Origin: DASXVX01 sp036504075
GTDB lineage: Bacteria; Bacillota; Sulfobacillia; Symbiobacteriales; Symbiobacteriaceae
Direction of reading: 5' to 3'
DNA: 38,762 nt
Assembly: GCA_036504075.1 (NCBI GenBank)
Contig: DASXVX010000085.1
Span: 1 to 38,762, forward strand
The notes beneath the pieces are model-generated. The model ran no database searches and had not been told where the DNA came from. It saw only the letters and a list, made by a program, of their open reading frames with translations. The translations under genes and the position numbers were made by a program. Below, piece by piece: positions 22,346-28,846 of the stretch (positions are counted from its first letter, which is position 1; each line of letters begins with the position of its first letter).

Positions 22346-23842
22346 GTGAGCACTTACCGCATTCAGCACCATCCGATTCTGCCGGTGGATGCCGGCAAGC
22401 CGGTTCTGTTTACCTGGAAAGGCACGCCGCTGACGGCAAGGCAAGGTGAGACGATCGCCTCCGCCCTGTTCGCCGGTGGCGTGCATGTTTTCGGCCATCA
22501 TCATCAGGATGGCGCGCCCCAGGGCATATTCTGTGCGAACGGCCAGTGTGCCCAGTGTCTGGTGCTGGCGGACGGCCGGCCGGTGAAAGCCTGCATGGCG
22601 GTCGTGCGCGCGGATATGGCGGTGGCGCCGGTGGATGGCCTGCCGACCCTGCCGCAGCCGTCCCGGGCGGAGCAGGCGATGCCGGTCGGCGCGATGCATG
22701 AGCCGGTAACCACAAAGCACATCCGGGAGCTGGCTATGCCGGTGCTGATTATCGGCGGCGGGCCGGCGGGCCTGTCGGCGGCGGCGCAGTTAGGCCGGCT
22801 CGGCATCGAGACGCTGCTGGTGGACGACAAGCACCGCCTGGGCGGCAAGCTGGTGCTCCAGACCCACCGGTTCTTCGGTTCGACGGAGGCCGTCTACGCC
22901 GGCACCCGGGGCATCGACATCGCCACCCGGTTGGAGCAGGAGGTCCGGGGGTACCCTTGCGTTACGGTCTGGCTCAACTCGGCGGTGCTGGCGGTCTTCA
23001 GCGATCAGAAAGTCGGCATTCTGCGGGACGGCCACGAGTACGTGCTCGTGAAGCCGCAGGTGCTGTTGGTGGCCGCCGGGGCACGGGAGAAGACGCTGAC
23101 TTTCCGGGGCAACACGCTGCCGGGCGTCTACGGGGCCGGGGCGTTGCAGACGCTGGTCAACCGGGACCTGGTCCGGCCGGCCGGGCGGCTTTTCATCGTC
23201 GGCGGCGGCAACGTGGGGCTGATCGCGGGTTACCACGCCCTGCAGGCGTCCATCGAGGTGGTGGGCCTGGTCGAGGCGCTGCCGGAATGCGGCGGTTATC
23301 AGGTCCACCGGGACAAGCTGGCGCGCATGGGCGTGCCGATTTACACCTCGCATACCGTCATCAGCGCGAATGGGCGGGACCAGGTGGAATCGGTCACCAT
23401 CGCGGCGGTGGACCGGCAGTTCCAGCCCGTGCCGGGCACCGAGCGCTCTTTCGCCTGCGACACGGTGCTGATCGCCGTCGGCCTGGACCCGGTCGGCGAA
23501 TTCTACGCCAAGGCAAAAGAATTCGGCATGAACGCTCTGGCCGCCGGCGATGCCGAGGAGATCGCTGAGGCGTCCGCCGCAATCTTCTCCGGAAAAATCA
23601 AAGGGCTGGAGGCCGCCCGGGCGCTGGGCTACGACGCCGGGACGGTTCCGGCGGACTGGTACCGCATGGCGGAAATCTTAAAGTCCAAGCCGGTCAGGGC
23701 GCCGGCAGAGCAGAGCTCATCGAAATCGCCGAAGCGGACATCCGCCAGGTGCCGGTCTTCCGGGAGGACTCCAAGCCCAAGCCTTGCGGCGGCTGCGAGA
23801 AGTGCGTCGCCACCTGCCCGGGCCTCGCGATTACCCTGGTAG
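22346..23842 (+). CDS. [2Fe-2S]/FAD oxidoreductase subunit of an amine-type dehydrogenase
   Basis: From GTG 22346 (AAAAGGAGG at 22328-22336). Residues ~1-95 are a small ferredoxin-like domain as in HcnA/SoxA N-termini, with FCANGQCAQCLVL supplying cluster cysteines. Residues ~130-450 are a pyridine-nucleotide-disulfide-type FAD domain: VLIIGGGPAGLSAAAQLGRL, VAAGAREKTLTFRGNTLPGV and FIVGGGNVGLIAGYHAL. After KSKP (about 23695) the frame turns into Ser/Arg-rich nonsense up to 23842. The other frame instead continues AGRAELIEIAEADIRQVPVF into the next entry. One missing base near 23690-23700 therefore splits a single protein of ~681 residues. Related proteins are subunits of opine, proline and hydrogen-cyanide-synthase-type dehydrogenases; the long upstream extension to 20771 is a shadow. 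Confidence 0.82.
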   Translation: MSTYRIQHHPILPVDAGKPVLFTWKGTPLTARQGETIASALFAGGVHVFGHHHQDGAPQGIFCANGQCAQCLVLADGRPVKACMAVVRADMAVAPVDGLPTLPQPSRAEQAMPVGAMHEPVTTKHIRELAMPVLIIGGGPAGLSAAAQLGRLGIETLLVDDKHRLGGKLVLQTHRFFGSTEAVYAGTRGIDIATRLEQEVRGYPCVTVWLNSAVLAVFSDQKVGILRDGHEYVLVKPQVLLVAAGAREKTLTFRGNTLPGVYGAGALQTLVNRDLVRPAGRLFIVGGGNVGLIAGYHALQASIEVVGLVEALPECGGYQVHRDKLARMGVPIYTSHTVISANGRDQVESVTIAAVDRQFQPVPGTERSFACDTVLIAVGLDPVGEFYAKAKEFGMNALAAGDAEEIAEASAAIFSGKIKGLEAARALGYDAGTVPADWYRMAEILKSKPVRAPAEQSSSKSPKRTSARCRSSGRTPSPSLAAAARSASPPARASRLPW

Positions 23843-24390
23843 ACTACCGGAAGGATTCGGACTTCCCGATCGTGACGATTCCCTTCGAGTTCCCCCGGGA
23901 CAAGGTCAAGGCCGGCGACCGGGTCGTGGTGCTGGACACGATCGGCACGGTCCTGGACGAGGTCGAGGTCGTCGCGGTCAAGGCGCTGAAGGCGTACGAC
24001 CGGACGCTGCTGGTCAAAGTGAAGGCGCCTTCGGGAGTGGCGCGGCGCATCGCCGGCATCCGGGTGCAGTCACCGCACGTGACCATGCCGCTCCATGCCC
24101 CGGTGCCACGACGCGAAGACGACGCCGTGGTCTGCCGGTGCGGCCGGGTGACGGCGGCCGAAATCCGGGCATTGGTCCGGGCGGGCTACCGGGATATCAA
24201 CGAAATCAAGGTCGTCAGCCGGGCCGCCATGGGCGCCTGCGGCGGCAAGAACTGCGGGCCGCTCATCCAGCGGATTTTCCGGGAGGAAGGGGTGCCGGAC
24301 TTCACCGACAATACACGAAGGCCGCTCTTCCTGGAGGTGCCGCTGGGCGTCTTCGCCGGCGTGGGAGAGGAGGGCGAAGGCGATGCGTAA
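23749..24390 (+). CDS. Iron-sulfur C-terminal part of the same oxidoreductase
   Basis: The open part begins before the first possible start (GTG 23749) and has no ribosome binding site, supporting fusion to the preceding gene. It carries CGGCEKCVATCPG, a [4Fe-4S]-type motif, then a small beta domain (PFEFPRDKVKAGDRVVVLD). A BFD-like [2Fe-2S] domain ends it: VVCRCGRVTAAEIRALV, then RAAMGACGGKNCGPLIQ. BFD domains of this kind sit at the C-terminus of the alpha subunits of dye-linked proline and opine dehydrogenases. The stop overlaps the next gene's ATG by eight bases, showing an operon. Confidence 0.75.
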   Translation: MPVFREDSKPKPCGGCEKCVATCPGLAITLVDYRKDSDFPIVTIPFEFPRDKVKAGDRVVVLDTIGTVLDEVEVVAVKALKAYDRTLLVKVKAPSGVARRIAGIRVQSPHVTMPLHAPVPRREDDAVVCRCGRVTAAEIRALVRAGYRDINEIKVVSRAAMGACGGKNCGPLIQRIFREEGVPDFTDNTRRPLFLEVPLGVFAGVGEEGEGDA

Positions 24391-25537
24391 CGCCTACGAT
24401 GTCATCATCCTCGGGGCGGGGTCGGTGGGGGCGCCGGCGGCCTTCGCACTGGCGCAGGCGGGGCTGAAGACGCTGGTGATCGACACCGCACCCAGTGTGG
24501 GCCAGGGGTCGAACAAGGCGGCGATCGGCGGCATTCGGGCGACCCATTCGGACCCGGCGAAAATCCGGCTCGGCCTGCGAAGTCTGGAAGTCTTCTCGAC
24601 GTGGCAGGAGACCTACGGCGACGACATTGAGTGGTTCCGGGGCGGCTATGCCTTCGTCGCTTACCGGGAGCGGGAGGAGAAGATCCTCAAGGATCTGCTG
24701 GCGATCCAGAAGCCCTACGGGCTGAACATCGACTGGCTGGGCTCCAATCAGATGCGGGAAGTGATTCCCGACCTGAACCCGGACGGGCTGATCGGCGGCA
24801 CCTTCTCGCCGGACGATGGCTCGGCCTCGCCGATGCTCTCCGCCCACGCTTTCTACACCCAGGCTAAACGGCTGGGGGCGGAGTTCCGCTTCAGCGAGAC
24901 CCCCACGGAGATTCTGACCGAGCGGGGCCGAGTCCGGGGCGTCCGGACGGATAAAGGCCAGTACGCGGCGCCGGTGGTGGTGAACGCCGCCGGCGGCCGG
25001 GCGGCGCAGGTGGCGGCGCTGGCGGATGTGAACGTGCCGGTGCGGCCGGACTGCCACGAGGCGGCGATCACGGAGCCGGTGGCCCGGTTCCTGCGGCCCA
25101 TGGTGGTGGACATCCGGCCCACGGCGGGCTCGTCGAACTACTACTTCTACCAGCACATTACCGGGCAGATCATTTTTTGCATCACGCCGAGTCCGTCGAT
25201 CTGGGGCGACGACCGGCGGGAGACCAGCCGGTTCCTGCCCATGGTGGCGCAGCGGATGATCGACCTGATGCCCCGCCTGCGGGGGATTCGGGTCCGGCGG
25301 ACCTGGCGGGAGCTCTACCCGATGACGCCGGACGGCTCGCCGATCGTCGGCTGGTCGCAGGAGGTCGAGGGCTTCCTGCTGGCGGTGGGCATGTGCGGCC
25401 AGGGCTACATGCTGGGCCCGGGCGTGGGCGAACTGGTCGCCCGCATGGTGCAGCAGACGCTGACCCCGTCGGACCGGGAGGTGCTGGGCTATCTCGCGCC
25501 GGACCGGACGTACGCCGGGCAGGAAAAGCTGAAGTAG
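24383..25537 (+). CDS. DAO-family FAD oxidoreductase (sarcosine oxidase beta / HcnC-like)
   Basis: A 384-residue D-amino-acid-oxidase-fold flavoprotein that would carry the amine-oxidising site. The Rossmann motif is VIILGAGSVGAPAAFALAQ. GQGSNKAAIGGIRATHSDP is the sarcosine-oxidase-beta-like flavin loop. Near the C-terminus MTPDGSPIVGW and GMCGQGYMLGPGVGELVARM are the conserved FAD contacts. With the upstream Fe-S/FAD subunit it should form a membrane- or ferredoxin-linked dehydrogenase of a secondary amine such as sarcosine, proline or an opine; the substrate is unknown. It overlaps the preceding gene by eight bases. Confidence 0.88.
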   Translation: MRNAYDVIILGAGSVGAPAAFALAQAGLKTLVIDTAPSVGQGSNKAAIGGIRATHSDPAKIRLGLRSLEVFSTWQETYGDDIEWFRGGYAFVAYREREEKILKDLLAIQKPYGLNIDWLGSNQMREVIPDLNPDGLIGGTFSPDDGSASPMLSAHAFYTQAKRLGAEFRFSETPTEILTERGRVRGVRTDKGQYAAPVVVNAAGGRAAQVAALADVNVPVRPDCHEAAITEPVARFLRPMVVDIRPTAGSSNYYFYQHITGQIIFCITPSPSIWGDDRRETSRFLPMVAQRMIDLMPRLRGIRVRRTWRELYPMTPDGSPIVGWSQEVEGFLLAVGMCGQGYMLGPGVGELVARMVQQTLTPSDREVLGYLAPDRTYAGQEKLK

Positions 25538-25644
25538 GGTTTAGTTTCCGGCTGGTTGGGTACAATGAGGAGGACCCGGTGCTGTTACACCGGGTCTGGC
25601 GGCCACCGTTGTTCAAGTGCCTTGGCGGGTGAGATTCTCACCCG

Positions 25645-25722
25645 TTAAAGGTTAACGGAGAGAAGTTTCAGCAAGAGGGCCAGAAAGATCAACCAGAACA
25701 GCCGATCATCCAGCTTGCTCAT
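25645..25722 (-). CDS. 25-residue hydrophobic peptide, copy 1
   Basis: ATG at 25722 follows GGGGGTG (25728-25734) by five bases. The product starts MSKLDDRLFWLIFLALLL and ends KLLSVNL: a charged head then one membrane helix. An almost identical gene with the same ribosome binding site and spacing lies at 27234-27311. The size, single helix and repetition resemble toxins of type I toxin-antitoxin systems. It could equally be a harmless membrane micropeptide. Transcripts from the upstream plus-strand operon cross it in antisense before reaching the hairpin at 25771. Confidence 0.65.
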   Translation of the reverse strand: MSKLDDRLFWLIFLALLLKLLSVNL

Positions 25723-25770
25723 GCGTCCACCCCCTTCCTTGTCAACGAGGCGCCGCCGAATGGTATTACG

Positions 25771-25802
25771 AAAGGACCTGCGAAAAAGTTCGCAGGTCCT
25801 TT
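25771..25802. terminator. 14-bp hairpin of repeat copy 1, probable bidirectional terminator
   Basis: AAAGGACCTGCGAA (25771-25784), loop AAAG, TTCGCAGGTCCTTT (25789-25802); CACCTTTT follows on the plus strand. It can end plus-strand transcripts of the dehydrogenase operon. On the minus strand it precedes the peptide and could sit in its leader. The same hairpin recurs, less perfectly, in copies 2 and 3. Confidence 0.65.
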
Positions 25803-25879
25803 CACCTTTTCGAGGGAGTCCGGGGGTTGACCTGACTTGTCTGATTGGCAGAGCATGGGTGTATAAGTCCCCGGTTGAC

Positions 25880-26060
25880 TGGACACAATGAGAAAGACCC
25901 GGTGCGTGTACACCGGGTCCTGGCGACCGCCGTTGTTCGAGTTGCTTGCGGTGGGATCGTCATCCGTTTCAGGTTGACGGATAGGAGTTTCAGCAAGAGG
26001 GCGAGAGGACCTGCGACAAGTTCGCAGGTCCTTTCGCCTTTTCGGGGGAACCCGGCGGAC
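25880..26060 (-). repeat. Peptide-encoding repeat element, copy 2 (internally deleted)
   Basis: Begins with GACCCGGTG (25896-25904) and CACCGGGTC (25911-25919). It retains GGATAGGAGTTTCAGCAAGA (the coding end of the peptide, antisense) and then jumps straight into AGGACCTGCGA-CAAG-TTCGCAGGTCCTTT. The peptide's start, ribosome binding site and first half are missing and the stop codon is changed, so this copy encodes nothing. Confidence 0.7.
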
Positions 26061-26163
26061 TACCGGATCACAAACCGCACCGGGTCTTCGCGTTAGTGGG
26101 CAGGAGTCTCACGTCCTAAATCGAACACACGTACTATCCAGCAGAACTACAGGAGGGTGCATC

Positions 26164-27147
26164 ATGACCCAGTCGGCGGTCTTTCCGTTCACGAACCTGG
26201 AACTGTTCGAGGTGTACGCCCAAACGGCAGAGCCAGTGGAGTGGCAAGGACGTGATGGACTCCGGCTGGAGAACGGCTTGATTCTGCTGAAAAACCTCCT
26301 GGCGGGCGACGTGTCGCTCCAGGTACAGATCTGGTGCACGGAGGCAGCCTACCCGGGTCTGGCCTTTCGGGCGCAGGATGAGACCGCGCACGAGTTGGTC
26401 TACGTCCAACCGCACACCAGCGGTCAGTGGGATGCCATTCAGTACGATGCGGTCATGGGCGGCTCTGCCAACTGGCAATGCTACATGGGTCCGGCCTATC
26501 AGGGCGTGGCCGAAATTCCCTTTGGCGCCTGGCTGACGCTGCACGCCGAGGTCAGGGGTCAGCAGATGGCGGTCTGGGTCTGGCCATCGTCCCGACCCTT
26601 GCCGGCAGGCACGCCGCCGCAACTCGTGGTCTCCCGGCTGGCACATGGTTTCGCCTCGGGACGGGTCGGGCTGTGGACGTACAAGCCAGCGTACTTCAGC
26701 GACCTGCGGGTCGGCCCGCCCACCACCGCCTTCGCTGCCGAGTCGCCTTCGGTTACGCCGGCGCCCGGCCTCATGACCGACTGGTGGCTGGAGGGGGTGG
26801 GCCATGTCCGGGTTGAGGAGAACGGGACGCTCAACCTGAGCCGCTTTCTCTCCCGAGCCAGTCATACCGGGCCGGCAATCCTCACCAGGGAGATCGTGAT
26901 TCCGCCGTCCGGGGAAGCGCAGCTTCGCTTTGGCTTCAGCGACGAACTGGAACTTCTGATCGATGACCAGCCGATTTTCGCGGGGTCCTGCCGTTTCACC
27001 GGGTTTGCGAACCGGGCGGCACGGGGCTACATCGAGTTGGGGTCGCATGAAGTGCACATCACCCTCGCCCCGGGCGTACATAAGCTCACGGCGCGCCTCG
27101 GGGTGTCTGAGCCCTTCGGGTGGGGACTGGTCATGGCCATGACGTAG
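26164..27147 (+). CDS. Concanavalin-A-like / DUF1080-like beta-sandwich protein, unknown
   Basis: A 327-residue protein with AGGAGGGTG before ATG 26164. Residues ~1-190 look like a laminin-G/DUF1080 jelly roll: LENGLILLKNLLAGDVSLQV, AYPGLAFRAQDETAHELVYV, QPHTSGQWDAIQYD, then GRVGLWTYKPAYFSDLRVG, a typical last strand. Residues ~200-327 form a second beta-rich domain ending in GVHKLTARLGVSEPFGWGL. No signal peptide or catalytic signature is visible, so a cytoplasmic carbohydrate-binding or sugar-modifying role is possible but unproven. It stands alone between repeat copies 2 and 3. Confidence 0.7.
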   Translation: MTQSAVFPFTNLELFEVYAQTAEPVEWQGRDGLRLENGLILLKNLLAGDVSLQVQIWCTEAAYPGLAFRAQDETAHELVYVQPHTSGQWDAIQYDAVMGGSANWQCYMGPAYQGVAEIPFGAWLTLHAEVRGQQMAVWVWPSSRPLPAGTPPQLVVSRLAHGFASGRVGLWTYKPAYFSDLRVGPPTTAFAAESPSVTPAPGLMTDWWLEGVGHVRVEENGTLNLSRFLSRASHTGPAILTREIVIPPSGEAQLRFGFSDELELLIDDQPIFAGSCRFTGFANRAARGYIELGSHEVHITLAPGVHKLTARLGVSEPFGWGLVMAMT

Positions 27148-27149
27148 GC

Positions 27150-27400
27150 CGGGCTTGCGACCGGTGGGTTGAGCACCGGGTCCGGCGGCCGCCGTTGTCA
27201 GACGCCTTTGGCGGGTAGGTTAAGCCCTACCCCTTACAGGTTAAGGGATAGGAGTTTCAGCAAGAGAGCCATGAAGATTAGCCAGAAGACGTAATCCCCG
27301 AGCTTGCTCATGCTTTCACCCCCATTCAACCAGGCGCCGCCACAAGTGACTACGTAAGGACCTGCGAGAGAGTTCGCAGGCCCTTCAACTTATGGGGGTC
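27150..27400 (-). repeat. Peptide-encoding repeat element, copy 3
   Basis: Carries CACCGGGTCCGGCGGCCGCC, GGATAGGAGTTTCAGCAAGA, a complete peptide gene, and AGGACCTGCGA-GAGAG-TTCGCAGGCCCTT near 27358-27387. The left hairpin arm is degraded. Orientation is the same as copy 1. Confidence 0.75.
27234..27311 (-). CDS. 25-residue hydrophobic peptide, copy 3
   Basis: ATG at 27311 with GGGGGTG (27317-27323) five bases upstream, identical to copy 1. The product starts MSKLGDYVFWLIFMALLL and ends KLLSLNL. It differs from copy 1 by about six residues, mostly conservative, all within a preserved length of 25. Such constraint on sequence, length and ribosome binding site argues that the peptide is made and selected. 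Function is unknown; a type I toxin or a small membrane regulator are the main options. Confidence 0.65.
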   Translation of the reverse strand: MSKLGDYVFWLIFMALLLKLLSLNL

Positions 27401-28059
27401 CGCTGGTTCGCCGACGAGTAGAGACAAAACCATCCGCAAGCCGGCGGTGAGGTTGTTTACCTCCCGACCCGCTTTTCCCTTGTTCCCAGTCCACGCGAAT
27501 CGGTGAAAATCCCGCGTTTTTTCGCAACCGATCACGAAATCCAGCAAATCCCCGCGAAACGCTCCGACCTCGTTCAGTCACCTTTAATCCCCCAGGCGGC
27601 GCTCCATTCCGCCCGAACCCCGCCCAAACACCGTGTCAGAGCCACACGCGCACGAGACTCCCTCAATTCCGCCCCGCGTTCCCCAACCTTTCACAAACGA
27701 CCAGCGAACCGGAGATTCTTCCGCGAAACATCGCGTTTGATCGCGTTCGATCACAAAATCCCGCAAAACCCTTGAATCGCCCGCGATCTGTTCCATACCG
27801 CCGTGCATTCCGGCAGACTTGACGGAAATCCAACAAAATCCGCCCTCGCTGTAAACATCATCACAAATTTGTAAATTCCATATTATCGACTTGACATCAA
27901 TGACAAATTATAGCATAATTCAGCATTGTTACAGGAACTGGGGCCAAGCCCACCGGACCTCCCAACTCACCCTTCTGCCACGCACTCTACCCTCCATTGC
28001 GCAGCCCGCGTGCGGTCATGCCGGTTTCCTGCAAAACAATCTGTGGAGGTAGAAGTGTG
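27400..28059. other. Gene-free stretch with 10-bp-phased low-complexity DNA
   Basis: From about 27490 to 27850 short motifs (GAAAATC, CGAAATC, GCAAATC, then TCGCGTTTGA directly followed by TCGCGTTCGA at 27731-27750) recur near 10-bp spacing. ORFs here show no family or ribosome binding site. The tail, 27850-27920, is sharply AT-rich, with a 10-bp palindrome ACAAATTTGT (27863-27872) and a promoter. Confidence 0.55.
27891..27919 (+). promoter_or_regulatory. Near-consensus promoter with AT-rich upstream element
   Basis: TTGACA (27891-27896), 17-bp spacer, CATAAT (27914-27919). The preceding 40 bp are very AT-rich in a GC-rich genome, like an UP element, and contain ACAAATTTGT. It serves the gene at 28060 through a leader of about 130 bases. 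Confidence 0.8.
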
Positions 28060-28634
28060 ATGGCAGATTTCAAGGGTGATCCGCGCTCGGAGTTGGCAGG
28101 GCTCAAGAAGGCGACCCGGCGGCACAAGGTTGTGGGCGGCTCCCATCGCGAACCGGCCTCCGGCAAGGTCTTTCCGTCGGGGCGGGTGCTCTTCAACCGG
28201 GAAGGGACCGACCTGGCGGTGGCGTTCGTGGAAAGCTCAAGTTCAAAGCCGGTTACATGGTCACTTTCAGCGTCAACGATATCCAGGAGTACGTGGCGGT
28301 CTACCTGACCGAACAGGAAGTCGACGGGGCCATGCCGGTCCGGAACCACAGCGGGTTCTCGTTCCACATTGGCGGCGTGTTTTCGGAGTTCCCGACCCTG
28401 CGCCCCGTTACCACCATTCGCGGCGCGGTCAGCCAGGAAACTGACGACGCCGGCAATGGCTACATCAAGCTCTCCCTCGCCAACGTGCAGCCCGTCCGCC
28501 GGACCGGCCGCAAGAACGCCAAAAAGACTGACGCTGCCACCAAGACCGACGCTGCCACCAAGACCGACGCTGCCACCAAAACCGACGCTACCACCAAAAC
28601 CGACGCTACCGGAGCCGCCCCGGAAGCTAAATGA
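28060..28634 (+). CDS. Hypothetical protein with KTDAAT tail repeats, split by a -1 shift
   Basis: ATG 28060 has GGAGGT at 28045-28050. Frame one (MADFKGDPRSELAGLKKATR onward) loses coherence after VAFVE near 28230 and stops at 28308. The other frame reads GKLKFKAGYMVTFSVNDIQE and continues to 28634. Adding one G at about 28230 gives a single ~191-residue protein. The C-terminus holds five 18-base repeats (28524-28610) coding KTDAAT or KTDATT, a low-complexity hydrophilic tail. No family is recognised and no signal peptide is seen. The strong promoter suggests high expression. The tail recalls the repetitive ends of some DNA-binding or spore proteins. Confidence 0.6.
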
Positions 28635-28695
28635 GTTTCCGAAAACCTGTGCCGAACGGAGGTCGTAGCGCAATGTGCTACGGCCTCCATCGTTC

Positions 28696-28721
28696 GAGCA
28701 GGGCGGTCGCCCTGCTCTTTT
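28696..28721 (+). terminator. Intrinsic terminator before the iron-uptake genes
   Basis: GAGCAGGGC (28696-28704), loop GGTC, GCCCTGCTC (28709-28717), then TTTT. A second stem, GGAGGTCGTAGC with GCTACGGCCTCC, lies just upstream (about 28659-28687). Confidence 0.85.
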
Positions 28722-28766
28722 CCGTGCCATCGATGCTAGACTTTCGGGTCTAGTCACAAAGGAGTA

Positions 28767-28824
28767 TTGCCGAACCCCGGTCGAAATTGGTATACTGCGT
28801 AACAGGGATTGATAATCATTCTCA
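28767..28824 (+). promoter_or_regulatory. Iron-regulated promoter with Fur box
   Basis: TTGCCG (28767-28772), 18-bp spacer, TATACT (28791-28796). Directly downstream TGATAAT-C-ATTCTCA (28810-28824) matches the 7-1-7 Fur box TGATAATnATTATCA at all but one position. Fur-Fe(II) bound there would stop transcription when iron is plentiful. Confidence 0.85.
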
Positions 28825-28846
28825 ACACTATACCGGGGGTCTTACG

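Larger units (their letters stand above)
25555..25815 (-). repeat. Peptide-encoding repeat element, copy 1
   Basis: Shares with copies 2 and 3: a GACCCGGTG/CACCGGGTC hairpin or its remnant, CGGCSRCCGTTGTT-like DNA, the block GAGTTTCAGCAAGAG or a one-base variant, and a GGACCTGCGA/TTCGCAGG hairpin. Copy 1 is complete and encodes a 25-residue peptide on the minus strand. It lies directly behind the flavin dehydrogenase operon, on the opposite strand. Confidence 0.75.

Noticed and set aside
28807..28846. Permease start at TTG 28787
   Set aside because: That start overlaps the -10 box and would place the Fur box inside the coding region; GTG 28847 precedes a proper signal peptide.
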